64,000 nucleotides of DNA from Paragorgia papillata (GCA_035771165.1 JAWNZC010000285.1:806001-870000), one strand, 5' to 3'; shown: positions 22,093-32,026, counted from the stretch's first letter. The notes: a model not told the origin generated them from the letters alone. Made by a program: numbers and translations.

Positions 22093-22684
22093 CTAAAGCA
22101 ATAAATAATTCCATGATTTATATTCAGTTTAAACATATATTGATTTTCTGCTAACATTATAATTACGTTATTTACCTATAGTCTAAATACATGGAGCACG
22201 ATAATCCGTTTATGCTTTAGACTACACACCATCAATCGAGACCAACTACACAAAATGCAACTCTAAAGTCTTTCGACATGAATGTATTCATTACGTTTAG
22301 GATCTATTCCTAAATGCACTGTACCAATTATGTTAAAGAGATGTTCAAAGGCCGAAACAAACTGTAAGATCATTTATCATAAATAACGATTGATAAAACC
22401 AAACAAAGGCTCCCATTCGAAGCATGCAGGCGGAGTTAAAAGTTTACTCTATAAATATTAAATATTATCATAAACAAGAAACTCTGTAACTCAAACTTGT
22501 ATTTTCCATTTTTCAAGAAACTGTATGGAGCCACCTTAAACTGAAATGTATTTGACTGACGAAGACGTTTAATAATTTTCGGACGGTATACGAAGTTTCC
22601 TGTCTCTTTTTTGCTTATATTCGCCCTATATCGATAACGTTTTTTTTTATAGATGTTATTTTTCATGTAGTGTCTTTCGATGAT

Positions 22685-22800
22685 TAAGACCCCGTTTACA
22701 CTAGAGCAAAAGTATCCGGATTCACATTGTTTTTTATTCCCATGAGGATGAAAAACAATGTGAATCCGGATACTTTTGCTCTAGTGTAAACGGGGCCTTA
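22685..22800. mobile_element. Foldback MITE (near-perfect inverted repeat)
   Basis: Arms of about 50 bp starting TAAGRCCCCGTTTACACTAG, separated by a few bases around CATGAGGATG. The termini resemble the element at 33820 (ACCCCGTTCACATGG). It lies in the intron between exons 6 and 7. Confidence 0.85.
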
Positions 22801-22915
22801 GTCAGATGGGCCCTGGGTTTGATTCCAGGTTGGACAATGATATATATTCTCAAACATATTGAGAATTTGTAAATCCTTTCCATGCACATTATAGCTTTCT
22901 ATAATATATCTTTAC

Positions 22916-23274
22916 CTGCAGTCCATGGAAATGTCATTAATCTTTCATCAACCACGCACGCATCAACTTTGCCACTAGCAACTAGATCTTTCAACTGCGT
23001 TCCAATAACATTCAAGGGAAGGTTATGCATGACATCAAACACTGTGTCTTCAAGGACATTAAAACCATACAACTTGTTGAGCCGATGTAGGATGCTCAAG
23101 CCAGTATATCCCGAGTCTCTACTCATTCTCGCACGTACGGTTGGACGATCTTCCCGTCAATCTCTTTCATATTTTCCAATTCTTCTTCGAGCGTCCTCTT
23201 CTCCCAAGGAAATCTGGCACGATATCTATTATTTCCATAATAGTAGGTGGATCCACCACCTGGGTCAATAGTTC
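22916..23274 (-). CDS. Exon 6: TNP2 core continued
   Basis: Encodes TIDPGGGSTYYYGNNRYRAR and FPWEKRTLEEELENMKEIDG, then after a frame change near 23120 GYTGLSILHRLNKLYGF, VFDVMHNLPLNV and TFPWTA. Both splice sites (AAATTAG acceptor, GTAAAG donor) join in phase with neighbours. Confidence 0.7.
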
Positions 23275-23572
23275 CTAATTTAAAGAAACAAGATAAGTAT
23301 TGAGGAAGAAAACGTAAAAAGCATATTGTAGTAATAATTTCAGAGTATCGCGCCACTGTATATATTATCGCGTATAAGTAAACTGTTTTTATCCAAATTC
23401 ATTGTAGCAAAGAGCGTTTTAAACTATATATAAATATATATGCATGGAAAACTATGGTCGGTCACTGAAAGGATCTGCTGCACTAATTCTTGAAGACTAG
23501 AAGACGGGGTAATAGACTGTATGGATTTATAGAAATGTTTAATTTATACGAATTGTCTGTACCTCTAAGTTT

Positions 23573-23730
23573 ATCTCTTCTGCAAGGCAATATACCCGCA
23601 TTTATGGTTTTTGCAATTCCACATTGTGCGGGATAGTCTCCTGTCCAGAGAAGCATTAGAACTCTCACATCTATTTCTCCGGCTGGTAAGCCTGGAAAAT
23701 CCGGCACGCCATCGTAACCAACTTCATAAC
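23573..23730 (-). CDS. Exon 5: TNP2 core
   Basis: Encodes GYDGVPDFPGLPAGEIDVRV and MLLWTGDYPAQCGIAKTIN with CRRDKLRG at the donor (GTACAG). The WTGDYPAQC...CRR pattern is typical of TNP2-like transposase cores. Phase 1 at both ends matches neighbouring exons. Confidence 0.75.
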
Positions 23731-24069
23731 CTGAAATAAATAAAATACAAACAGCAGCTTATTTATATGCAGGTATTCTCTACAACGTATAGACCTTATT
23801 AAAAAATGGCCGCAAAAATTATTTTATGTGCAAATAAATTAACCCTCATAACCATACCTAGTTACCTTAGTTTCTATATCAATTTTATAACAGCGAAGAT
23901 TGGTGATCAGGCGCTATTTCAAACAAAATATAAATTATACAATATTTTCTATAAATGATACTAACTATAGTCTATATGCGTGTTCGCTTTCACTGGTGTT
24001 TGCTTTCACTGAAAATGTTTTTATATATTTTGATAATATACATGTGTTTGTCAATGTGCATGGTCATAC

Positions 24070-24240
24070 CATTGATAAAAATATCTTCAATTTCTGTAAC
24101 AAGAGGATGGAGAAATGGATCAATCGAGCATGGTCGTTTTTTGGGAAGGATATGACTCGGCACAAAACCAACCACGTACACCTCTTCCGTTTTGCTTCTC
24201 TGTTCTTTCTCCATATTGGCTATCAGGACTTCTAGAGCAC
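24070..24240 (-). CDS. Exon 4: TNP2 core
   Basis: Encodes ALEVLIANMEKEQRSKTEEV, VYVVGFVPSHILPKKRP and FLHPLVTEIEDIFING. The GFVP and LVTEIEDIF blocks match the start of the TNP2 domain. Acceptor GACATAG and donor GTATGA are in phase. Confidence 0.75.
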
Positions 24241-24666
24241 CTATGTCAGTTAACAAAAACGATAGCATTCAGTAAGAAACGAAACTAAATCAGTAAATGA
24301 TTATTTGCACTCTTAACTTAAAGTTAATGTTGCATGTCGAAAAGGTGTTATGGCAAATAGCGCGGACTGGACGTGTGGGTACATCTGTCGCGAGGTGTTG
24401 TTTTATACATGTTTTCATTTGGACTTTTGCAATTTATAAGATTTATGATAAGCCGAAAATGCGCCAACAAAGTTATGCATAAAGTTATGCTTTTCCGTGT
24501 TTTTACTTGATCGGCACTGAAGTATAACCAGGGCTAGGCTGTGTGAACTTTTTGAGATTAAAAGTAACTTCCGTACATTAACAGTATTGCCTTGAACAAA
24601 TTGTTGTATCTGTTACTCATAAACGGTATCGCGAAGTAACAAATTATTTATCAAAATTATGCCTAC

Positions 24667-25144
24667 CACAGCTATGCGATCCTGGTGAGCCAAATGGCTG
24701 CCAACCATCCCAATGACCAATCAGCGCAATGTTTCGAGCATCCCCGTAAGTAAACTTGGGCTTGTGATCCTGTTTTTCTCCACACTCCTCACACTGAAGA
24801 TTGTACAAACCACCGTCAACTGGAACTCCTGCTTTGATGTTTTTAGCACTAAAAATACTTCCACAGCAGGTACACCTGAAAGGCAGCATCCATTCCGATT
24901 CCGGATCCCAAAACCATGACAGTTCATTGAAACGAGACCCATCCCATATTTCTTTCAATGTGAAATTTGGCCCGACGCCACCAAGCCAGCTTTCCTTGTG
25001 CACCCAGTGCCTCAACATTTTCCTGCACATGCCAGTGTCAGAATACCAAGTACGGATCTTTTCGTGCAGGCCAAGATAGTAACATTTTATTGAACATAGC
25101 ATCAGGATCGTCCATAATATCCCATAACGTCGGGTGGCTATCAT
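24667..25144 (-). CDS. Exon 3: zinc-ribbon-like region
   Basis: Encodes DDSHPTLWDIMDDPDAMFNK, a frame change near 25085, then YYLGLHEKIRTWYSDTGMCR, FRCTCCGSIF and LQCEECGEK (two CxxC pairs) and IALIGHWDGWQPFG. Donor GTAGGC is in phase with exon 4. Confidence 0.7.
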
Positions 25145-25180
25145 CTAAGCAAATAAAGAGTTCTTGTGGTTATTTGTAAC

Positions 25181-25524
25181 CGTACTCTTTGAAGAGTTTT
25201 TTAGCTGCATACCAATTTTTAGGCCACATTTCTTTAGGGCGATCGTCGTTTTTGTAGAAGAGATCTCTGGCAAAGATTAAAACATCGTCTACGTCATTAA
25301 TTGATCCTTGCATTTGACTGACAAGCATAAGTGCTCGGCAAATGGTGGCTACAATTTCAGATTTCAGATCATTCTCATCTCGATTCTGCTCCAGGTGCTC
25401 CTCGTTGGATTGTTCCTCGGGTTGCTCCTCAGATTTATCTTCAGGTTGTTCTGTTCCGATTGAAGATAGATCATCTGCTGAACTACTATTATCTGAATCA
25501 TTATCTGCAGGCATGTCACGTAAA
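25181..25524 (-). CDS. Exon 2: acidic Ser/Glu-rich segment
   Basis: Acceptor CTCTAG joins in phase to the exon 1 donor. Encodes MPADNDSDNSSSADDLSSIG, Glu/Gln-rich repeats, then IVATICRALMLVSQMQG and KLFKEYG. The exon joins exon 3 in phase only if the intron between them is 36 bp (25145-25180), which is very short. Confidence 0.6.
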
Positions 25525-25623
25525 CTAGAGATAGATTAATAAATTTTAAAAATCATTGCCAAAGGTAATGTTAAAGAAGTAAGCAAGGCGTCTTGTTTAA
25601 CAGATAAAACATAAAGCTCCGCG

Positions 25624-25740
25624 CATATGTACTCTTATAAAGGCACGTTTGACGTCATTTAAACACGAAAGAAGTTGAGTGGAAGCATGAGGCGATTGTG
25701 TTCAAATGACGTCAAACGTGCCTTTATAAGAGTAGATATG
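25624..25740. mobile_element. Foldback MITE
   Basis: Inverted arms of 43 bp starting CATATGTACTCTTATAAAGG around a ~31-bp centre, with two mismatches between the arms. It lies in the intron between exons 1 and 2. Confidence 0.85.
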
Positions 25741-25844
25741 GACATGAGCGGTATGTTTTATTTGTTTTATAAAATAATAATAAGAAAAATCAAGCTAGCA
25801 GCACAGAATAAAGAACAACCAGAAGTGCGACTCCGTGTCGGCAC

Positions 25845-26097
25845 TAGTGAGCTCTATATACAACTGGAGTGATATATCTTGTTCATTGATCAGGCAAAGA
25901 TTGAAGTCAAACATGGCGGACATGTGGGCCTAAAGTACGTATAGTTCCAGTCTCCTACGCGGTCTTTTTACTAGATCAGACTTGAGCAGACCGCGTAGAA
26001 GACTGGAACTATACGTACTTTAGGACCAAAAGGACCGCAGGCTCTGGGAACAAGATTTCCACAAAGATATCAATCCAGTTATATATAGAGCTCACTG
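25845..26097. mobile_element. Nested hAT-type MITE with 8-bp target duplication
   Basis: The terminal inverted repeat YAGTGAGCTCTATATA bounds 253 bp. It is flanked on both sides by GTCGGCAC (25837-25844 and 26098-26105), an exact 8-bp duplication as made by hAT transposases. Inside is a further strong inverted repeat, CCTAAAGTACGTATAGTTCC at about 25931 with its partner ending near 26024. Confidence 0.9.
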
Positions 26098-26171
26098 GTC
26101 GGCACCTTTGATGAAGTGTCTCGCTCGCCATTCCACGCCATCCTGGTAAGTTCCACCAGCACTTTTTACCT

Positions 26172-26393
26172 TAGCCAGCTGGTACCCTGGCCCAATTTCA
26201 AAAGAAATATGGGCCAGGTAACCACTAGTCTGACTGGTCTCATTCTCGCGTCATCAGGGCTAAATCCACTTATGACGATTGCAGTTTTACTCATGGCCAA
26301 TAAAAACGCGCGAAAGTTTCAACCAATAGGAAAGCAGAATCTTTTAGTGATTACCTGACCCATATTATTTGATTGGGTCAGGGTACCAGGCTA
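26172..26393. mobile_element. Nested MITE with TAGCC termini
   Basis: ~45-bp arms (TGGTACCCTGGCCCAATTTC and, inverted, CCTGACCCAATCAAATAATA with GGTAACCAC/GGTAATCAC inside) flank a centre without coding capacity. It lies inside the 25801-26985 element. Confidence 0.75.
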
Positions 26394-26419
26394 CATGCCA
26401 TCGTACTCCAAGTGATGGA

Positions 26420-26463
26420 TAGCCTGAAATATCAGGCGTGAGGACGCCTGGGATTTCAGGCTA
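26420..26463. repeat. Short hairpin TAGCCTGAAAT...ATTTCAGGCTA
   Basis: A 44-bp foldback with CAGGCGT/ACGCCTG inner arms. Its TAGCCTG tip matches the tip of the 26172 MITE, suggesting a deletion relative. Confidence 0.75.
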
Positions 26464-27132
26464 CGAGCTGAAAAAAATTAAATATTTTGCATAATTATTA
26501 TTATATCTTTGCATGCATGATATTATACTTAGAGTGTTGTAATTTATTTTAATATCGTTATTTTTCATTATTTTCTTGATCAGTGCAACAAAATCTAACG
26601 TATTTATGACGTCATGGAAATAATGACGTCATTTAGCCGAACTATATTTTTATTGTTTTGCTTGTAACGTTAATATATAAAAAATGTTTTATTTTTAAAG
26701 TAGGGTTTTTTGTTATTGGTTGCAGGGACTACAAAAACAAAAAAAATGGTATATAGAGTATTTTTACACCCCATAATCGTCGTCATTCGCGTCAGCATCA
26801 CTCCTCATTCTTCGCCATCCTGGTCAGTTCTACCCATGCATGGTTCGACACTGGATAATTTGACAGACAAAAGTGCCGGTGGAACTTACCAGGATAGCGT
26901 AGGATGGCGTGATGTCAATGACGAAAAAGGGACAGGTTTTCACACGAGTCAAAATTCTGGTTGTTCTTTATTCTGTGCCCTGGATACGCTCGGTTAGTTT
27001 CTTTCTTTCTTGCGTTAGACTGTTGATCACGCGTTTGTTCACGTGAACACATAATGATGGTAACGTGGTACCGTAAAAAGAGAATAATTCCTTCATTATT
27101 TCCTTAAAAGAAATAGCATCACAAAAACTTAC

Positions 27133-27204
27133 GGTTCTGAACTTTCACTGAACAAAGTTCCATAATCATCCATGTTTGTTTCCAGTACATTACGAACTTT
27201 CCAA
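27133..27204 (-). CDS. Exon 1, 3' part (left of the LTR element)
   Basis: Minus-strand VRNVLETNMDDYGTLFSES ending at a GTAAGT donor in phase with exon 2. The gypsy element begins at 27205, immediately upstream on this strand, separating this part from 29502-29740. Confidence 0.55.
27161..27204. repeat. 44-bp flanking duplication, left copy
   Basis: Begins CATAATCATCCATGTTTGTT and ends exactly at the first base of the 5' LTR. It matches 29458-29501 with one mismatch. Confidence 0.9.
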
Positions 27205-27308
27205 TGTGACAAGAGGTACATTAGGATCGCAGGCTCGGTCAGTATGTATATAAGTAGGTGGAATGTTTATATTAAAGCACTTGTTAGTTGATACACGAAC
27301 TTGTTACA
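27205..27308 (+). repeat. 5' LTR (104 bp)
   Basis: Starts TGTGAC, ends GTTACA, and has TATATAAG near 27250 as a possible TATA box. Very short for a gypsy LTR. Confidence 0.9.
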
Positions 27309-27357
27309 TGGTGTCAGGTGTGAAAAGTAGGATCGTACGAAATGAGAGTAAATTAGT

Positions 27358-28416
27358 ATGGCGGAGGGAAGCTCAGTGTCGGAAGAGAACAGGCCGTTAA
27401 CACAGTTAAAGTTACCTGGACGAATCGATTTCGATGTATTGAATTTGCCACAGATGTGGAAAAGATGGCAAGAAGAGGTGGATTTTTACATGGAGTTAGC
27501 CATGGTAGGAAAGAAGGAGCAGACGAAGGTCAAATTATTTCTTTACATGATAGGAAGTCAAGCAAGGGAGATTTATGAAACGCTAACATTTCAAAATGAA
27601 CCGGATGAACGAACGCTAAAAGAGGTCATGGGAGCCTTCTCAGACTATTGTAGTCCCAAGAAAAGCGAAACGATCGAATGGTATAAGTTTTTTATAAGAG
27701 AACAAGAAGCAGGAGAATCGACAGATAAATTTATTACTGATGTCAAAATTCTAGCCGCCACGTGTGATTTGGAAGGACTCAAAGATTCACTGAGCCGCGA
27801 CCGAATAATTTTTGGCCTCCGAGATTCGTCCTTGCGACAGGACCTGTTGAAGATAGCGGATTTAACGCTGGATAAGTGCGTACAAGTTTGCAAAGCGTGG
27901 GAATTATCGAAGGAAAGGAATAGAACGATTGAAAAACCCGAAGATATCCATGTTGTGCGGAAAGGTCAAAGAGGCAAGCGAGGTAAAAGGCCACAACAAA
28001 GCCAGGTAAGAGATAATGGTTATAACAAAGAGAAAGACAAAAGCCTGAGAGAATTAAAATGCAACTACTGTGGGAAATTTCATGAACGAATGAAACTAAA
28101 GTGCCCGACTTACGGAAAGGTATGTCGAGTGTGTCATAAGCTAAACCATTTCGCTGCACAGTGTCAAAGCGATATTAATCGAAATGTCCAGGTAAATAAA
28201 GTTGGTGAACATGCCGACTCGAGTGACAGCAGTGAGTATGATGAGATTAAAGTGGTTAATACGGCAGGTAAACAATTTTCAAACCACTCCGCAGTGGGTC
28301 ATTTTCCTAAAAGGCTGTATGCAGCGATTAACGTCGGAAATCAAGCGGTCAATTTTCAATTAGATAGTGGAGCGACATGTAATGTTACCCCAGGATATCC
28401 AAAGAGTAATGGTTGA
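27358..28416 (+). CDS. Gag with zinc knuckles, fused to protease start and integrase scar
   Basis: 352 codons. A retrotransposon capsid-like helical region (MWKRWQEEVDFYMELAMVG, KLFLYMIGSQAREIYETL, IIFGLRDSSLRQDLLKIA) is followed by a basic linker (GQRGKRGKRPQQ). Two zinc-knuckle-like Cys/His clusters come next (CNYCGKFHE..., CRVCHKLNHFAAQC). The frame then begins an aspartic protease (FQLDSGATCNV) but cuts after the DSGA catalytic motif into integrase sequence (GYPKSNG) and a TAG stop. Gag packages element RNA in cytoplasmic particles. The gag frame is intact, so this copy could still be mobilised in trans if a full-length relative exists. Confidence 0.9.
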   Translation: MAEGSSVSEENRPLTQLKLPGRIDFDVLNLPQMWKRWQEEVDFYMELAMVGKKEQTKVKLFLYMIGSQAREIYETLTFQNEPDERTLKEVMGAFSDYCSPKKSETIEWYKFFIREQEAGESTDKFITDVKILAATCDLEGLKDSLSRDRIIFGLRDSSLRQDLLKIADLTLDKCVQVCKAWELSKERNRTIEKPEDIHVVRKGQRGKRGKRPQQSQVRDNGYNKEKDKSLRELKCNYCGKFHERMKLKCPTYGKVCRVCHKLNHFAAQCQSDINRNVQVNKVGEHADSSDSSEYDEIKVVNTAGKQFSNHSAVGHFPKRLYAAINVGNQAVNFQLDSGATCNVTPGYPKSNG

Positions 28417-29151
28417 GTAGAAAATGCTGTACAGGCAGCAAAACGTCTAATGAAGAAAGCAAAGGAGGACAAATCTGATGCATATCTAGCTGTTTTGGAC
28501 TATCGAAATACACCATCTCAAGGAATGGACAGCAGCCCATTCCAAAGGCTGATGTCACCAAGAACGAAGGCATTGCTTCCAACAACACCAGCGCTGTTAG
28601 AGCCAAGAGTTGTGGAAAATCAGCACCAGAGAATGCTGAAGAATAAAGCGAGACAAGCGAAGTATTACAACAGAGGAACCAAAGATCTTCCAGTACTTAA
28701 GAAAGGTGATGTTGTGAGAGTACACGACAATGATCAAATTTGCCGAAAGGGTCCATCAGTTAAAGCCGAGGTGACAGCTAACCTTGGAAGGCGTTCTTAC
28801 GAAGTTGTTACGGAAGAAGGAAGAAAATTTAGGCGTAATCGTGTTCATCTTCAGAGAACTAACGAGAAGTACACTCCCGAATCAAAAGTGAGAGATGACT
28901 CAGATTGGGTAGTTCCTGAGGACGTATTAGAAAGTCCAAGTCAAGTTTCAGAGAATCCAATTACTGAGAGTCCAGTTCCAGAAAATTCAACCATTGAGAG
29001 TCAAATTCAAGAATCGAGTTCCGGGCGGATTCCAGAAAGTGGAAACCAGAACAAAACCATGGTTAATCCACAAGATGTGCTACGAACTCGGTCAGGGCGA
29101 CAAGTTAGAAAACCACAATATTTAAAGGATTATGTATCACATGTTTACTAA
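28417..29151 (+). pseudogene. Integrase C-terminal part of the gypsy element
   Basis: After a TAG where a sense codon is expected, the same frame continues VENAVQAAKRLMKKAKEDKS and YRNTPSQGMDSSPFQRLM, the third-acidic-residue region of a gypsy integrase. Then come a GDVVRVHD SH3-like module and a Ser/Glu-rich tail ending RTRSGRQVRKPQYLKDYV. RT, RNase H and the N-terminal integrase are deleted. Confidence 0.85.
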
Positions 29152-29353
29152 CTTTATTACTTTACTTCCGATTTGGAATTTAGATATAGATACTGTACTT
29201 ATGAGGCTAGGAGACTTATGAGCTAGATGCTTAGTTAATTTTTTTTTTTAAAAAAGAACAAAAAAGGATTCTTATAATTATGGATTTAAAGTTTAAAAAT
29301 GTATATTCTTTTAGTGCAATTTAGAATTAGATCTTTCTGTAAAGAAAAAGGGA

Positions 29354-29457
29354 TGTGACAAGAGGTACATTAGGATCGCAGGCTCGGTCAGTATGTATAT
29401 AAGTAGGTGGAATGTTTATATTAAAGCACTTGTTAGTTGATACACGAACTTGTTACA
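29354..29457 (+). repeat. 3' LTR (104 bp)
   Basis: No difference from the 5' LTR found by eye, implying recent insertion or gene conversion. Confidence 0.9.
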
Positions 29458-29501
29458 CATAATCATCCATGTTTGTTTCCAGTACATTACGTACTTTCCA
29501 A
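29458..29501. repeat. 44-bp flanking duplication, right copy
   Basis: Starts at the first base after the 3' LTR. Matches 27161-27204 except for T instead of A in ACGTACTTTCC. Confidence 0.9.
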
Positions 29502-29740
29502 TGTCTGTTTTCAGTGCATGACGACACTGCTTTACCTCAGCATCCACTGCATGGGCAATGAACATGGATATATGACAGTTCTTTGCAACTGCAATGAACA
29601 ATTTTTGTTCGGTCCCAACTTCTTTTTCCTTCCATGCATGCAAGCCCTTTCCGAATTTTGTTTCTTTTTGGCAAGTGACAACTCGATATTTTCAGCAAAC
29701 GAAGGAATTTACGGGTTTGAATCCAAAGTCCAACGTCCAT
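29502..29740 (-). CDS. Exon 1, 5' part of the TNP2/DUF4218-like gene
   Basis: From an ATG at 29738-29740 the minus strand encodes a basic N-terminus (RKFLRLL, LPKRNKIRK), a Cys/His-rich patch (HCSCKEL, HCPCSGC), an in-frame TGA, then GKAVSSCTENRHWK leading into the 44-bp duplicated segment. Related proteins start with a similar CPC..C DNA-binding patch, but this assignment is tentative. Confidence 0.45.
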
Positions 29741-29878
29741 CCACTACCATATCCCATAATACCCCTGTTCCCCAGGCACTCGCTCTCATTTCTTCGAAGA
29801 CGATTATCGAGTATACGTATAAGTTGTTTGTTAAAGTTTTGGGTTTTTATAACGATTTTTTTTTTGAAAATGAGTTAG

Positions 29879-29993
29879 GGTAGCGACGATTCCTTAGCGG
29901 TTGAGCATGAGCAGCTGAGAGAAAAGTCTGTCGAAGAAGTTTCCTCCTGGATAAAAGAACATTTTGGGAGAGAAACAGCATTAAATATATCAG
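29879..29993 (+). CDS. SAM gene exon 1
   Basis: Encodes AVEHEQLREKSVEEVSSWIK, the first SAM helices. The preceding GAGTTAG could be an acceptor from an upstream exon; otherwise the ATG at 29870 is followed by a nonsense codon. Donor GTGAGT, phase 1. Confidence 0.6.
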
Positions 29994-30385
29994 GTGAGTT
30001 TTTAAAAAGGCGCGAAAATATCACAACGATTTTCATCGTATCTAGTACTGCAATTACTGCGTTTTCAGTTACTGACTTTTTAGAATATTTGTTTTATATG
30101 ATTTACTCGTTCTGTTTGTTTTATTTTTCTTTGAAATTTAAGCGTACAATGGCCATTTATTTTCAAATTCAGTTTTGTCTCTTGACGTTCTTTTCGCTTG
30201 GCCGCTTCGATCGCCTTGGGCCATTTGGCTACTGATGAACTTGTTTTGCTCTGTAATACATGTGTGTCTAAATGTTTTTGTGCCTATTATGTGTTTGTAT
30301 TTCCAAATTTCTCAATCGTCATTTCAAACTTCATCCGGTCTATGTATATATATTATATATATATAAATATTTAAACAAATTTTAG

Positions 30386-30605
30386 AGCAAAAGATTGATG
30401 GTGCAGCTGTGGTGGATTTGGTAAATGGAACGCAGGAGCAGCTGAAAGCCTGTGGCTTTAATCTGGTTGGGGAGCAGATGAAACTAAAGAGGCTTGTGGA
30501 GGAGATGTGTGAAGATGTTCCCGTTGAGAAGAAACTGTTACCGTTTCGAAAACCATCAGGGAAGTCTATCTCCAATGACCTCCACAAAAGAATCTACAAT
30601 GCAAA
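30386..30605 (+). CDS. SAM gene exon 2
   Basis: Completes the SAM domain, then FRKPSGKSISNDLHKRIYNA. Acceptor AATTTTAG, donor GTAATT, phase 2. Confidence 0.75.
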
Positions 30606-31797
30606 GTAATTAAGGCTTTATCTTTTATGCATGTAGTTAAGTTATATAAACCGAGCGACGAACGAGCAAGGTTTGTGCGAGAAAAACCCAAGGGCCAAGG
30701 CAGATACTTTCCAGTACATACAGAGTAAAAGAGGTCAATAAGCCATTTATTATATCGTTTTTGGTTCAGTTTCTTACCTGCTTTTTAAGTTCCACCTGAC
30801 TTTTGAGCTTGTTCGCTTCACGGTTCATGTTTACACCTCATGTCAGGCATTTATTCAGTCCCTCCTTTTAAATAAGTATAGTTTTTATAAAAAGAAGCAC
30901 TAATGTAGTAATGTTTCAGAATGTAGTATTGTTCATAGATTTTTTAAGGACAATGACAGTATCTACATTTATCTCATTTTTTTTTCATTCAAATGATCAA
31001 CTTATCAAATTCCCGCCAAAATTTACAGGTCCTAGGAGTAAAGTCCTAATCAAACGAGAACGCAAGTCATCGCAAGTTGCCAGTCACGCTATCTCAGCCA
31101 GCCGCTCTGAATAGTTTCCCGAAAATATTATGTACCGTGACAAAGTAAAAGTGTTTAAAACACTCATGAAACCTTTATTTTGTTAATTTGGGTGTTCAAA
31201 CGACCGCCACAGAAATTCTGACCGCCAACTTGCGATGACTTGCGTTCTCGTTTGATTAGGGCTTTATGCCCCACAGTGTCGTGAGGACATACATTACCGC
31301 TTTTTCTGACTGCATGGGAAGCTCTATTTTTTTTGGAGGGGGGGGGGGGGGGTTGCTTTAGGTATGTAATACCTGGGGGGCTTATTATTGGAAGGATTTT
31401 CGTGCTTTAAAGGGGGGACTAAGGGGAGGTCCATTACACTATTGATGGGAGGGGGTGCAAATCCCTCAAAAAATATCTAGCGAGCCCTCCTGTCCAAAAT
31501 AAAAATCGAGCAACCAAAAAGAGAAGAAAAAAATATCGAGCAAGTGTTTCTTATAAATCTTGACGGTTACATTTGTCATGAAAAAGTATTAATTCCCACT
31601 GTGCATTTAATACCCAACGCAACTATTACATAAAAAGAAAGACCTAATTAATATCATTTATTGAATGTTATGTATTAAGCAAAAAATATTTAAAAAAATT
31701 TGGGGGGGGAAGGGGGGCACCCCCTTCGGCCATCGCGGTTGGAACTGTTTGTATTGCCTTTCGTTATCTTGTTTTATTATATTTTCTGACAATTCAG
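30606..31797 (+). other. SAM gene intron 2
   Basis: Non-coding. Contains the MITE at 31040-31266, a run of about 16 Gs near 31337-31352 and G-rich clusters near 31372-31452 and 31704-31720, which could form G-quadruplexes on the transcript. Confidence 0.6.
31040..31266. mobile_element. MITE in SAM gene intron
   Basis: ~37-bp inverted arms (CCTAATCAAACGAGAACGCA then AGTCATCGCAAGTTG) at 31046-31080 and 31227-31262, with TAAAG outermost on both sides. Centre non-coding. Confidence 0.85.
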
Positions 31798-32026
31798 AAA
31801 AAAGGCAGTGAGAGCAGCAGCAATAAAAAAATGGAATGGCAATGAAATTCCAAATTTCAAAAAATCAGCAGCAAAGTTGGCTGAATTGGAAGCGTTGGTG
31901 GATGAGTTGGCAGCGGATTGTTCATACGCTCCCGTGGGCTTTAACAAAGCTGGGATCAAACAACACATCCTTGATGTGATGAACGAGCGTCGACGCCAAG
32001 TCAGAAAGGGGTATGATTACTCAAAG
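31798..32026 (+). CDS. SAM gene exon 3
   Basis: Encodes the Lys/Ala-rich helical segment, including ECSYAPVGF-like DCSYAPVGFNKAGIKQH and NERRRQVRKGYDYSK. Phase matches both neighbours (donor GTACAG, phase 0). Confidence 0.75.

Larger units (their letters stand above)
25801..26985. mobile_element. 1.2 kb inverted-repeat element containing nested MITEs
   Basis: Outer arms begin GCACAGAATAAAGAACAACC (25801) and end in its complement (about 26951-26985). After removing the nested hAT-type MITE, the left arm continues as CTTTGATGAAGTGTCTCG and CCATCCTGGTAAGTTCCACC. It pairs again with 26868-26915. No coding sequence is recognised, so it is a non-autonomous element. Confidence 0.7.
27205..29457 (+). 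mobile_element. Internally deleted gypsy-type LTR retrotransposon
   Basis: Two 104-bp LTRs that look identical (TGTGACAAG...TTGTTACA) flank a gag gene, a scar where most of pol is missing, and the 3' end of integrase. A primer-binding-site-like TGGTGTCAGGTGTG follows the 5' LTR, and a polypurine tract AAAGAAAAAGGGA precedes the 3' LTR. The flanking duplication is 44 bp rather than the expected 4-6 bp. It cannot be autonomous. Confidence 0.9.

Noticed and set aside
22800..22840. tRNA/SINE B-box-like GGGTTTGATTCC
   Set aside because: No matching A box at the right distance and no cloverleaf; next to a MITE, so probably chance or a tiny relic.
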